From Anas platyrhynchos (lineage: Eukaryota; Chordata; Aves; Anseriformes; Anatidae): a stretch of DNA of 64,000 bases. This document shows, one piece after another, positions 1 through 9,840 of this stretch. The stretch is taken from contig NC_092617.1 of the NCBI RefSeq assembly GCF_047663525.1, positions 4,220,501 to 4,284,500 of the forward strand, given 5' to 3'. Both the position numbers and the translations under genes were made by a program. Positions within the stretch are counted from its first letter, which is position 1. Each line of letters opens with the position of its first letter. The notes beneath the pieces are model-generated. The model was not told the DNA's origin. It did not search any database and was given only the letters and a program-made list of their open reading frames with translations.

Positions 1-154
1 ACCCATGGGGGACACCACGTGTAACAGGATGCCAGCTGGACTAACCAAAAATCTTGGTTAAAATCTCTGAGGAGAGACATTATGGGCTTCAGAAGGACAG
101 TGTGATTCTGTGTGACAATGGTAGCAGTGTCACAGATAATCATAGAAGCACGGG

Positions 155-733
155 ATCATAGAATGGTTTGGGTTGGAAGGGATCTTAAAGATCCCTTTAT
201 TCCAACCATCCTCCTACTAGACCTGGTTGCTCAAAACTCATTCCAACCTCTCTTTGAACACTTCCAGGGATGGGACATTCACAGCTTTTCCAGGAAAGCT
301 GTTCCAGTGCCTCACCATCCTAAGAGGAAAGAATTTCTTCCATATATCTAATTTAAATCTGCCCTCTTCTAGTTTAAAGTAATTTCTCCTTGTCCCATCA
401 CTACACTTCTAGACAGACTGCCTCCCCAACTTTCCCGTAGGTCCTCTCTAAGTACTGGAAGGTTGCTCTAAGGTTTCTCCGGTACTAAGTATCACAGAAT
501 CACACACAGAATCACAGAATTTCTAGGTTGGAAGAGACCTCAAGATCATCGAGTCCAACCTCTAACCTAACAATAACAGTCCCCACTAAACCATATCCCT
601 AAGCTCTACATCTAAACGTCTAAGTAGTACCAGTTCTCTCAGCACACCTTCATAGCAGAAGTGCTCCAGCCCCTTGATCGTCTTTGTGGCCCTCCTCTGG
701 ACCTCTTCAAATAATTCCATGTACTCGAACTGC
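155..733 (-). mobile_element. CR1 LINE 3' fragment, interrupted by a nested CR1
   Basis: The minus strand carries the C-terminal end of the CR1 reverse-transcriptase ORF (the VQRRATK..IKGLEH region at 660-720) followed by the 3' UTR, ending near 155-165 in the usual CR1 terminus. A 128-base younger CR1 tail is inserted at 492-619. The same element, on the opposite strand, is at 52375-52960, and an uninterrupted copy is at 28660-29130. Confidence 0.8.
492..619 (-). mobile_element. Nested 5'-truncated CR1 tail with 7-bp target-site duplication
   Basis: CTAAGTA at 485-491 is repeated at 620-626 and flanks a 128-base CR1 3' end. The paralogous site at 28773-28782 has a single uninterrupted target. 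The same nested insertion is in the inverted arm at about 52495-52622, so it predates that duplication. Confidence 0.8.
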
Positions 734-1498
734 CGTGTTAAACCACAAAAGTCTTTTTGGCACACGGTGTGGGGCACAAAGGGTTGAGATAAGGACAGAT
801 CTTACCACAGAGTGCTAAAGTTAAATTGTTATAAGCATTAGACCAGTTTAATAGTTGCTGATCACAAGGTCGACATTTTGGGTCTCAGGTCTGTTGGGCT
901 TTCATTCAGAAATGAGTTGTATAGCACATTACTTACTGCCTGTGTTCCCATTGTGCTGTTTATCATTTTTGGGTCTGGTTTAAAGATATTTTGCTATGTT
1001 GTGTAACACTACCTTATGAGTCTATAAAATTACTGGTCATGTGACAAATCTGTTCTTTGTACTGAGCATTGCCATCACATCCATTCCTCAGGAACCATTA
1101 CTCAGTAACTTAAGAATTACAGGCTTGACCTTTTTGCTTTAGGGAGCCAATCTAGGAGAGGAAAAGGGAGGGACACCTCCACTTCTTCACCTCCCCCTTC
1201 TCCTCCAGGCTAATTACACTACCTCTACAAAGCTTAGAATATCCATGGGATGGTCCTATTGTTATGTCTCCTGAATGTGTTTCAACTGTTGTTTAAGGAT
1301 AAACAACTCGTGAAGAACGCCCTCCAGAGACCTGCCCCAAGGCCGGAAAGTGAGGAGTAGCAGGGAGTATGAGAAGATCTGGGCAGGCACCTAGAGCAGT
1401 GGGCACCTCCAGTGCTTTGGAACTTCCCTTCTGAGCATGTGCAGAATCCTTAAAAACTGCAGAAGTGCTTGAAAAGGAGGGGTTATCACCTTGGCAAT
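734..1498 (+). mobile_element. ERVL-like internal leader remnant
   Basis: An LTR-end-like stretch (TTAAACCACA at about 738) is followed by a degenerate primer-binding-site region (GGCACACGGTGTGGGGC, 759-775) and non-coding leader. It aligns along its length with the clearer copy at 36779-37560 and with inverted copies at 27900-28640 and 51614-52374. There is no intact ORF. Confidence 0.65.
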
Positions 1499-1988
1499 GT
1501 TATAAGTTAGACCACACAATTTACTGGTCTATTGAAATTATTTTATTAATCAAGTAAGCAGACACAAGCAAAACAGCGCTGGGCGGCTGGGGAGTCTCCG
1601 CTCCACCATGGCACACAACTTCCCCTTTCCAGTGTTGCTGTTTTACAGCATTGAAGTTCCGGCTTGTCGAGACCTGTCGACTTGTCGAGACCTGTCGCCT
1701 TGTCGACTTGTCGAGAGTTGTTCTGAGGCTGCGCAGTCTGTTGATGGGGGTCGTTATTCTTCCTCCGGTGATCACGCATTGTGCTTGTGTTCAGGTGGGG
1801 GCAAAACAAGATGTCTTGCAGTAGATGGGTAGTATCCTACAGAATCTTTGTTTTAACAAGGATGTTTACCCAACCCCCCTTCCCCATTTGTCCCCATGTT
1901 ACAATGCTGTGAGTTGTGAAACCTTATCTCCTCAGTAGATTCTTTAAATTCTCAAGGACAATGAACAAACCCCTACTAATTTATCACA
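1499..1988 (-). mobile_element. Solo LTR-like element (about 490 bp), minus orientation
   Basis: On the minus strand it begins TGTGATAAAT and ends ATAACA (TG...CA ends), and it contains an AATAAA signal about 60 bases from its end. Its R-like segment (GGTGGAGCGGAGACTCC) is shared with the solo LTR at 11371-12096, so they belong to one family. An 18-bp minisatellite lies inside (1672-1722). Its two flanks differ: ERV leader on one side, alpha block on the other. No clean target-site duplication is visible. The inverted copy is at 51114-51613. Confidence 0.6.
1672..1722. repeat. 18-bp minisatellite (CTTGTCGAGACCTGTCGA), 2 units plus partials
   Basis: Two full units and half units of a CpG- and GTCGAC-rich 18-mer lie inside the LTR. 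The inverted arm has three full units (51379-51451), so a unit was gained or lost after duplication. Confidence 0.85.
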
Positions 1989-2214
1989 GGCACAAGGCTT
2001 GGCTGTGTCTAGCCAAGAAGCTACAAGGCCAGCAGCAGGGCCCTGGCTTGGAAGGTGCTTCTGAGGTGACTTGCGTCTGGTTGGCTGAGAGGCCGCAAGG
2101 AGCCGGCTGGGTTGGGATGCCTACTTCAGGAGTGGTTTCCACCCTGATGGAGCTTTCTTTGGTAGTAGGAAAGAGCAGGAGAAAAAAAAAAAAAAAAGAT
2201 ACAAACCACCCTAA
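1989..2214 (-). repeat. Alpha block (recurring non-OR module), ending in poly(A)
   Basis: This stretch recurs, in either orientation, at 9850-10060, 31940-32140, 44510-44720, 50900-51112 and 55740-55950. A run of 15-16 A at about 2180-2196 ends it here. It lies next to a CR1 fragment in four of the copies. I recognise no gene. Confidence 0.7.
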
Positions 2215-2510
2215 GAGGTGGGCACTGGCCATGAGGAGGAAGAAATGTCCAGGGGAACAACTGGTCTTGCCGCTAGAGACTGAGGTAAAGAAGGCATTAA
2301 GTACCTCAGCATTTACCTCATCTCTTGGCACCAGGTTTCCCCTCACATCCAATAATTTATGATGATTCTTAATCCTCTTTAAAGTATTTCTATAAGCAGT
2401 GTTTATTGTCTTTGACAGGAATGGATTGATTAAGCTCCAGCTGGGCTTTGGCCCTTCTAACTTTGTCCTGCACAGCCCCATAACATTTAGGACACAGTTG
2501 CAGAGAAACT
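2215..2510 (-). mobile_element. CR1 LINE internal fragment
   Basis: Reading the minus strand, the segment upstream of the CR1 reverse transcriptase is visible (KAQLELNQ, then LLDVRGNLVPRDEV, then NAFF). Related fragments are at 32340-32600 and 55985-56260 (-) and 50625-50850 (+). Confidence 0.7.
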
Positions 2511-2625
2511 GACAGCATGCATGAGAATGAAGCACAGAAAAAGTAGAATCTGGCAGCCTTCCACGCATTACCATTCTGTGACTGTGTTGCAGTTCCATTC
2601 AGCTGGTTACTCCTGTATTATCCAA

Positions 2626-2735
2626 ACGCTGGTTAGTGGAGGACTAGCTAGTGTTAGGTCAGAGGTTGGACTCGATGATCTTGAGGTCTCTTCCAACCTA
2701 GACAATTCTGTGTGATTCTGTGTCCCCTGTACCTG
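2626..2735 (+). mobile_element. Short CR1 3' end, absent from a paralogous copy
   Basis: A 110-base CR1 terminus is flanked by CCAA (2622-2625 and 2736-2739). The paralogue at 32728-32731 has a single CCAA and no insertion. The inverted-arm copy is at about 50348-50470. Confidence 0.7.
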
Positions 2736-2739
2736 CCAA

Positions 2740-3500
2740 TGCTGCTGTCTTGTCAGAGACAGCAAAATCACATGAAGGCTGAACTGTCTGCCTTCAGACA
2801 GGAACAGCTGACAGAACACAGCATCAGAGTGTTGGGAGCTTGAGAAACTACAGGATTTTGTCTAAAGAAACCTCTAGACATTTACAAGGAGAAGAGCACA
2901 GTCCTGAACGAGAGAGAGAGAGTAACGCCACACATCAGAGCAGACTGGGACACTGCTGAGTACACAGGAGGAGAAGGGCCTGGGCACCACGAGGGATGCC
3001 ATACAAGCAGTGGTGCCTGCTCAGCAGGAACCAGGCCAACTTCCTACAAAGCTGCCTTCTGAGGAGCATGGCCACCAAGAAGACCTGAGTTACCATACTC
3101 AGCTCTGATCCGGTATGACACCACAAGGACAAGTGTCTACAACTAACCAGTAAAGAGGCACAGGTCTGGGATTCTCTAGGCCATCCTGGTTTGGAGAGGA
3201 GCAAGGGCTATGGCAAGTCCCAGCAGGACCCAGGTCTTTCTGTCCATGGCTATGGCTGTTGTCTCTGCCACTGAGGCCTATGAGGAGACATCTGATCATT
3301 GAAGAACCAGGGCCTCATTGCCTCCTCGCCCCCACCCATGAACCAGGCAGGGGTCGTACCATTCTCCTGCACTTCGCCATGCACATCCCCATCTCCTACT
3401 GCCCCACAAAGAGCCCTGAGCAATGTGTGAAGGAAAGGATCTCCCTTCCTAGAGGCCAGGGGTCAAGGCCTGGCCCTTGTGCTTGGTGACACACATCCAG
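2740..3500. other. Intergenic part of the OR1 duplicon, no gene seen
   Basis: Unique-looking sequence shared with 32750-33620 (direct), 49500-50345 (inverted) and partly 56330-57130. Short open frames occur on both strands but shift between copies, so I do not call a gene. Confidence 0.5.
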
Positions 3501-3689
3501 TTTTCCTCCACATCAGTGTCACCTTCACACTGCCTTTGTCTCCTTGTCCTCACTGCCTCCAGGGTTCTGCTCTAACGAGCTCCAAGGGAGGCTGTGTCAG
3601 TGCTGGCCCTCAGGGGGACACTGCAGGAAACTTGCCTCTGACTTGGCCTTCTGGAGAGATGTCTTCAATTGTCTCTGAGTGCCTGAGGT

Positions 3690-3982
3690 TTGTAGGCTCA
3701 TCAGCAAAGCCCCCAGAGGGGTGATTGCAGTGCCTTGGTCTGGTGCTGTGCTGCTGAGCTGGGCCAGGCTCGTGAGACAGAGAAAACACATTTCAGAAAG
3801 TCCCATGAAGCAGAGAGAGAGCTGTGCCCAGGAGCAGCTCCTCTGCACAGAGCAGCAGGGCTAAGGGCTCTGACCACAGCTGGCATGGGGAGAGGAGAGA
3901 TGGAGAGAGGGCTTGGAGGCATAAGGGAGTGGGAGGATGCTGAGAGCTGCCTGAAGGAGAAATGTGCACAGCCCTTGACAAG
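3690..3982 (+). promoter_or_regulatory. Conserved upstream block of OR1: candidate 5' non-coding exon
   Basis: This GC-rich block occurs upstream of all six OR genes in gene orientation. Here it ends in a perfect splice-donor consensus, ACAAG|GTAAGT, with GT at 3983-3984. The matching acceptor is TCTGCAG(CAG) at 4267-4276, just before the coding exon, giving a putative intron of about 290 bases. Upstream non-coding exons are usual for vertebrate OR genes; the exon itself is inferred. Confidence 0.5.
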
Positions 3983-4299
3983 GTAAGTGTGAAAGTAAAT
4001 ATTCTGTCCATCTTCACTTCTACTGCAGCTTCAGTACTCCCAGCTCTCTCAACTTTCTTCTCAGAGAAATCCCTGACCATGTTCATCATGCTAACCATTA
4101 GAGGGATAACTACTAGATAACAAAAGAAAACTCTACCTTGCTCAAGCAAGAAAGAAACCTGGAGGAAGGTCCTCTTCAAAAAGAGAGGGTAAGGCTAGGG
4201 CATGTTTTAAGACTTGCAATGGCTTTTCCTGAGAGAAGTCTGTTATAACGTTTCTCTGCCATCTCATCTGCAGCAGACAACTGTGTCCAGAGTCAGCAA

Positions 4300-5265
4300 A
4301 TGCCCAACGTCAGCTCTGTGAGCGAGTTCCTCCTGCTGCCATTCGCAGACACGCGCGAGCTGCAGCTCCTGCACTTCGCGCTCTTCCTGGCCATCTACCT
4401 GGCTGCCCTCCTGGGCAACGGCCTCATCCTCAGCGCCGTAGCCTGCCACCACCGCCTCCACACCCCCATGTACTTCTTCCTCCTCAACCTTGCCCTCCTT
4501 GACCTGGGATGCATCTCCACCACTCTGCCCAAAGCCATGGCCAATGCCCTCTGGGACACCAGGGCTATCTCCTATCAAGGATGTGCTGCACAGGTCTTCT
4601 TTTTTGTCTTCTTGGTTGGAGTAGAGTATTCCCTTCTTACCATCATGGCCTACGACCGCTACGTTGCCATCTTCAAGCCCCTGCACTACGGGAGCCTCCT
4701 GGGCAGCAGAGCTTGTGCCCAGATGGCAGCAGCTGCCTGGGGCAGTGGCTTTCTCAATGCTGCCCTGCACACGGCCAATACATTTTCCCTGCCCCTCTGC
4801 CATGGCAATGCTGTGGACCAGTTCTTCTGTGAAATCCCCCAGATCCTCAGGCTCTCTTGCTTAGATGCCTACCTCAGGGAAGTTGGGGCACTTGTGTTTA
4901 GCTTTTCTTTGGGCTTTAGTTGCTTTGTTTTCATCATGTTATCCTATGTGCAGATCTTCAGAGCTGTGCTGAGGATGCCCTCTGAGCAGGGCCAACACAA
5001 AGCTTTTTCCACGTGCCTCCCTCACCTGGCTGTGGTCTCCCTGTTTATCAACATAGCCATGTTTGCCTACCTGAAGCCCCCCTCCATTTCTTCCCAATCT
5101 TTGGACCTGGTGGTTGCAGTTTTATATGTGGTAGTGCCTCCAGCAATGAACCCCCTCATCTACAGCATAAGAAGCAAGGAGATCAAGCATGTACTCTGGA
5201 AAGTTATGCGTAGATATTGTCCAGATGTAATACATTTACAATCTGCTTCTGCAGATAACTCATAA
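4300..5265 (+). CDS. Olfactory receptor, OR14-like (OR1)
   Basis: This encodes an odorant-sensing class A GPCR of 321 residues that would couple to Golf in olfactory cilia. Seven membrane segments fit: TM1 about 24-46 (LLGN, N40), TM2 56-78 (HTPMYFFL at 54), TM3 94-116, MAYDRY at 116, TM4 138-160, TM5 193-218, KAFSTCLPHL at 234, TM6 to about 259, and TM7 with PAMNPLIYS at 281. C95-C177 is the expected disulfide; C167 and C187 are the extra loop-2 cysteines. N3-V-S is an N-terminal glycosylation site. I chose the ATG that gives the family's MPN N-terminus; a splice acceptor ends 23-26 nt before it. Unusual points are F125 where the other five receptors have C after DRYVAI, IRSKE instead of MRNQE, and a long 31-residue tail. 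An AATAAA at 5568-5573 may end the transcript. Confidence 0.95.
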   Translation: MPNVSSVSEFLLLPFADTRELQLLHFALFLAIYLAALLGNGLILSAVACHHRLHTPMYFFLLNLALLDLGCISTTLPKAMANALWDTRAISYQGCAAQVFFFVFLVGVEYSLLTIMAYDRYVAIFKPLHYGSLLGSRACAQMAAAAWGSGFLNAALHTANTFSLPLCHGNAVDQFFCEIPQILRLSCLDAYLREVGALVFSFSLGFSCFVFIMLSYVQIFRAVLRMPSEQGQHKAFSTCLPHLAVVSLFINIAMFAYLKPPSISSQSLDLVVAVLYVVVPPAMNPLIYSIRSKEIKHVLWKVMRRYCPDVIHLQSASADNS

Positions 5266-5299
5266 TGTCACTTATTACGGGAACAGACAATATTCTCTC

Positions 5300-5480
<181 letters not shown>

Positions 5481-5840
5481 CTTTTTCTTTCTTCTCATGA
5501 GTGTGTGTTCTTGCATTTTTAGTACAGGTTTGCTTGTGTTTTTCTTTTAGTTTGACTACTGTTACCCAATAAATGGTATTATTCACTCTTATTTAAGTGT
5601 GTACGAGTCCAGTATAGCTCAGAGACTGTAAATGAGAAGCCCGTCTCTCTGTGAATTTAAACTTAAGGAAGGAGCCTGCAGTGCCTTCTTTGCCTGACGT
5701 CCTTCCTTTGAGACCTGGTCTGGCTCTGCAGGGGCAGTGCCTGTGTGCAGGGCTGCAGAGGAAAAGAGTCCCACCCCAGCAGCATGGCCAGGGAGCACCA
5801 GCACTTGGGGCATGCAGAGCTGCTCTCTTGCCACTGCCAC

Positions 5841-7830
5841 CCTCTCCTGCTGAGCCCTCCTGGTGGTGAACTAAGAAATAGATACTAAAGTTTTGACTGT
5901 AGAACTATAGCATATCTAGAGAAGTCACCTAATGCTGATTTTGCAAGTTTTAGCTAACACAGATGCATATTGTAAATCAACCACAAGGACAGGGAGTATG
6001 AGTATGGGACATCGCTAAAAGATAAGGGAAGAAAAGACTTTGTACACATAGACAATAGAACCAGCAAGAACTGGCTTGGACTGCTGAAGTCTGCAAATGA
6101 GAGGAAGTGTCAAAAGTTTAGCAGTGGGGAAGACTTCTGGCCCTCATCAACAGACCACCAGAGTACAATGGACAACCACCCGAGGACTCTAATGCACACG
6201 TGAATAGGGGCGGGAACCTCAGTTAATGATTCTTCGGATACCTAATGAATATGCAAGAGACTTACAGGGGAAGTGAAATGAATATGTATCTATCCCATCA
6301 TTATAAGCACCCTGGTAGTAACCCTTAGTGTGCAAGTTAGGAGGAGTAATACCCTTTGCACCCAGCGCTGCAAGAAACATAGCTCCTTTAAAACACTCCT
6401 TGAGTTGTAAAATTTGTTTCCATGTGCCAGTCTGATGGCCGATGCCTGCCTGGAGAGGAATCCGGAGCTTCCAGGAGATGTTGGGGGATCTCCATGAAGA
6501 ATACGCAACGCTGAGTTGGCAGTGATTAGAACCATGAGTGACCATCCAAGGAAGAGTCTGGCAAAGGAAAAGAGGAATCTGAGGAGTCCATGAGCTAAGG
6601 AGGGCTCTGCAATGCCAGGACAGCTGCTGAAGAGTCATCATGCAAAGGCCCATGAGACTACAGAGTAATTGAGGAGACCGTCTTTGGAGTCTCGCGGGTC
6701 AGGCCTACTGCAGTTGTCTGTTCTTTAAGATACCCCGTGGTCTTGCCAAGCACTGCCCTGTGCTGCTGAGCCATCAGGGAAGATGGAAAGGGGCTCAGCA
6801 GCAGAGATCCCCATGGAGTTGAGTCTGCTGCCCACCCTGAGCAGCACGGGCAGGGAGAGTACTGGGGGAGTGCCCAGGGCACCACAGCCCCTGGCTCTGC
6901 AGAGCAGCACTGCCAGCTCAGGACCCTCCATGTCCTGAGCTGTGGCTAGCCCCTGTGTGGGGGCTGCTGGGGAGGCCCAGAGACACCTTTGTCCCAGCGG
7001 CTGCGGTGCCTTTGAGGGGCTGGGGATGTGGTGACCATGCCCAGAGCCCTGCAGCAGCCTGCGGTGGGCACTGCCCTGGGGCCATCACAGCCTGAGCTGC
7101 TGTGCTGGGGAGAGGGCAGGGAGGTCGGGAGAGGTGGGCAGGGGCTGGGCTGGACTGGGCAGTGCCCGGCAGAGGGCAACAGCAGCATCAGGGAGCGGTG
7201 GCAGCATGCAGGGTAGGGCTCCCAGCAGGGCTTGGTGCTGCAGAGCCAGGACTGCATGAAGGGAGCCCAGAGCTGCAGGGGCAGGGGAGAGGAGGCCGCT
7301 CTGGGCCCTTGCTGGCCTGGGCAGAGCAGGAGGGGGGCCCAGGGCATTCATTTCCTCACCATGGCCTGCCAGGACCTGCAAGGCAGTCATGGAGTGTCTA
7401 GAGGCAGGATCTGCACTGTGGCCACAAGCCCTGCGTGCCCTCCTCCTGCCATGCTCCATGCGGTGGCTGCAGCAGAGGGGACCCCCAGACAGCCCCTGCC
7501 TGGGGCTGTGCCACCTGCCCTCTCCAGCGCCTTCCTTGATGCTCTCTGATGCATACCAGGACCTCCCTGTGCCTGCCGGCCAGCACATCTACTGGGGGCC
7601 AGTGCGGCTGCTGCAAGGGCAGGGAGCTCAGCATGGCCCTTGCAGCCCCCTGCCCTGGGCCTGCCTCTCCCCTTGGCCTCGGCCCCAACCTTGGCTCTGC
7701 TGGCAGGAGCGCTCTTGGCATGTGCTTCCTGGCCTCCCCTCGCCAGCGCACAGCTGCTGCCCACTCATGCTTCTGGTACAAACGTGTCCTCACCAGCAGC
7801 ACCACCCCTTGCGATGCTTGTCCTGGTGTT
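5841..7830. other. Gene-free region; LTR-like AT-rich part, then GC-rich repeat
   Basis: The part at 5880-6340 has the look of LTR U3 sequence but no clear ends, so I do not call it. The part at 6350-6660 shares segments with 38800-39050, and 6850-7830 is GC-rich and shares segments with 24060-24480 and 39240-39470. Several overlapping open frames occur on both strands, as expected from GC-rich DNA; none shows a recognisable domain. Confidence 0.4.
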
Positions 7831-8350
7831 TCTGAACAATAGGGTTTACTGGACTTTGTATGTTTAATGGCCTGGTACATCAGACTCACAAATGTGTCAG
7901 GTTCTACTGGATACTGGTGCACAGTGTACCCTAATGCCATCAAGACTTAAAGAGGTAGAACCCACCTGTATTTCTGGAGTGACAGGAGGATCCCAGCAGT
8001 TAACTGTCTGGAGGCTGAAGTGAGTCTAACTGGGAAGGAATGGCAAAAGCACCCCATTGGGACCAGTCCAGAGGCTATGTGCATCCTTGGCATAGACTGA
8101 TTCAGAAGAGAGTACTTCAAAGTTCCAAGAGGGCACTACTGGTGGGGCTTTGGCATAGCTACCTTGGGGATTGGGGACATTAAAAAATTGTCTACCTTAC
8201 ATGGTCTTCCACAGAATCCTTCTGTTGTGGGTTTGCTGAGGGTTGAAGAGCAGCAGGTGCCAATGGCTACCATGGTGGCGCACCTGAGGCAGCATCATGC
8301 TAACCGGGACTCCCTGATTGCCGTCCATGAGCTGGTTCATTGACTGGAGA
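7831..8350 (+). mobile_element. ERVL-like protease/pol fragment
   Basis: The plus strand carries a retropepsin active-site motif, L-L-D-T-G-A-Q, at about 7904-7924. Degenerate sequence follows that matches the protease-RT linker also seen on the minus strand at 16620-17200 and 62060-62800. The frame is broken several times. It is an old, dead retroviral copy without LTRs nearby. Confidence 0.65.
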
Positions 8351-9840
8351 GCCAAGGTGTAGTTGTAGAACTTGGTAGAGTGGTTTAGTGATGGACTTGT
8401 CAGTACTAAGGTAAAGTTGCATGACCTCGTTTACACGTCCTTGAGTAGTGTAAGGCACAATGCAATTCTTTTTGTCTTCTGCATCTATAGCACAGGAAAT
8501 AGGACTCTGCCCTACTCTATTGACTGGGCACATCTTTTCACATTACTCAGTTTAGGTTTCTGTGGCTTGAAGGAGATGATTTCCCAAAAGAGGCCAAGCT
8601 CATGGGTACAGCTACAGCCACTTGAAGATATATTTTCTTTATCATTCTTCCTGAGTTTTCCACAGACGACCCAAAAGACACCATGGATGTCCAGGTGTCT
8701 ACTAAGATTTAAGCTGAATTTCTCAGATTCCAACGGTTATTCCAATTTTATTATTCTATTCTATTCTATTCTATTCTATTCTATTCTATTCTATTCTATT
8801 CTATTCTATTCTATTCTATTCTATTCTATTCTATTATTTTATATTGTTCCCAAAGAACACCTGACTTGTCTTAGAAAGGGTTTCATGGGCTGGGCTGGGC
8901 TGCAGTTACAGGGTCAAAGACCACTGCTGGCAGTGGAGCTGTCAGACCTCCAGACTCTGCTTTTCCTCCTGATGGAGGTCTCCAAAGAAGTCACCCTGGA
9001 TGAACAGCAATAGGAGAATGATGCTCAAAACTGAAATGCAGCAAAATTCAGACTTTGAAACAAGAAGTTTTTGATTAGGTGCTTTTTGAAATCTTCTTCC
9101 TTAACTACATCATGCAAGCTCTGCAATTAGCTGAACAAATCTTGAAGTCTTTAAGAAAACTGTGGTAGAGATGTTAGGAGTTTCTTCATTTTAATGAGGT
9201 CCATGGTGTATTTTGGTGCTGAGTCTATGAAGCTCAGGTACTGAGAGGAGAGTGATGTAACCGCTTGAGCAAGTCAAGTCAGGAGGCACAAAAGTTGAAG
9301 AGACTTGGAGTATTAATGGGCCCCACTGAGGGCTGTTACTAACGAAGCCTCCCCAGGGCCTTGTTAGGGCAGATAATTGGAGGCCATGATTAGGCAAAGT
9401 GCTATGCTGAGAAAAGTCTTGGTTTCTTTTAGTGAAGCAGAAGAGTCAAGGCCTGCCACCAGCTACTGGAGGGGAGACCTTGTACCCCATGTCTGGCTCA
9501 GGGTTCTTTCTGGAGATCTGTGGGATGTTCTGGGCAGTGTGATGCCATGAGAAGAACACTGGAATGACACCTCCCAGCATCTGCAAGGGTTGCAAGGAAG
9601 GAAGGAGGCCCCACTGCAATGACTACATCTCATCACCTCATAAGGGGACAAAAACTTCAGGGCTGTTGGGGCTTTCCATTTTCGCCAGCACCCTCTGCCT
9701 TCTCCTGTGCAAGCTTTCCTATGCTGTCCCACAATTTGCCCTATTTTCTTGAAGTTTGCAGACACCCATGTCTGTTCACCACTTTGCTCTCATTTTGGCA
9801 TTTCTTCCTCATAGAGGCTAGTGCCAACCTTCCACATTGC
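8351..9840. repeat. Duplicon shared with 43070-44500 (direct) and 21720-22560 (inverted)
   Basis: Long collinear similarity with 43070-44500 includes an internal pentanucleotide microsatellite. The part at 9000-9800 is repeated inverted at 21720-22560. I see no gene; open frames are not preserved among the copies. Confidence 0.7.
8751..8836. repeat. (TTCTA)n microsatellite
   Basis: About 17 near-perfect pentamer units. The paralogous position at 43306-43366 is a (TTTTA)n array. Confidence 0.95.

Noticed and set aside
4264-4803. Glutamate/valine-rich minus-strand frames opposite each OR gene (for example 26015-26338, 35540-36052, 48510-48818)
   Set aside because: They are antisense shadows of the conserved, GC-rich OR coding sequence, and vary in length with OR substitutions.
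5880-6340. A further LTR
   Set aside because: Composition resembles U3, but no TG/CA ends, duplication or paralogue were found.
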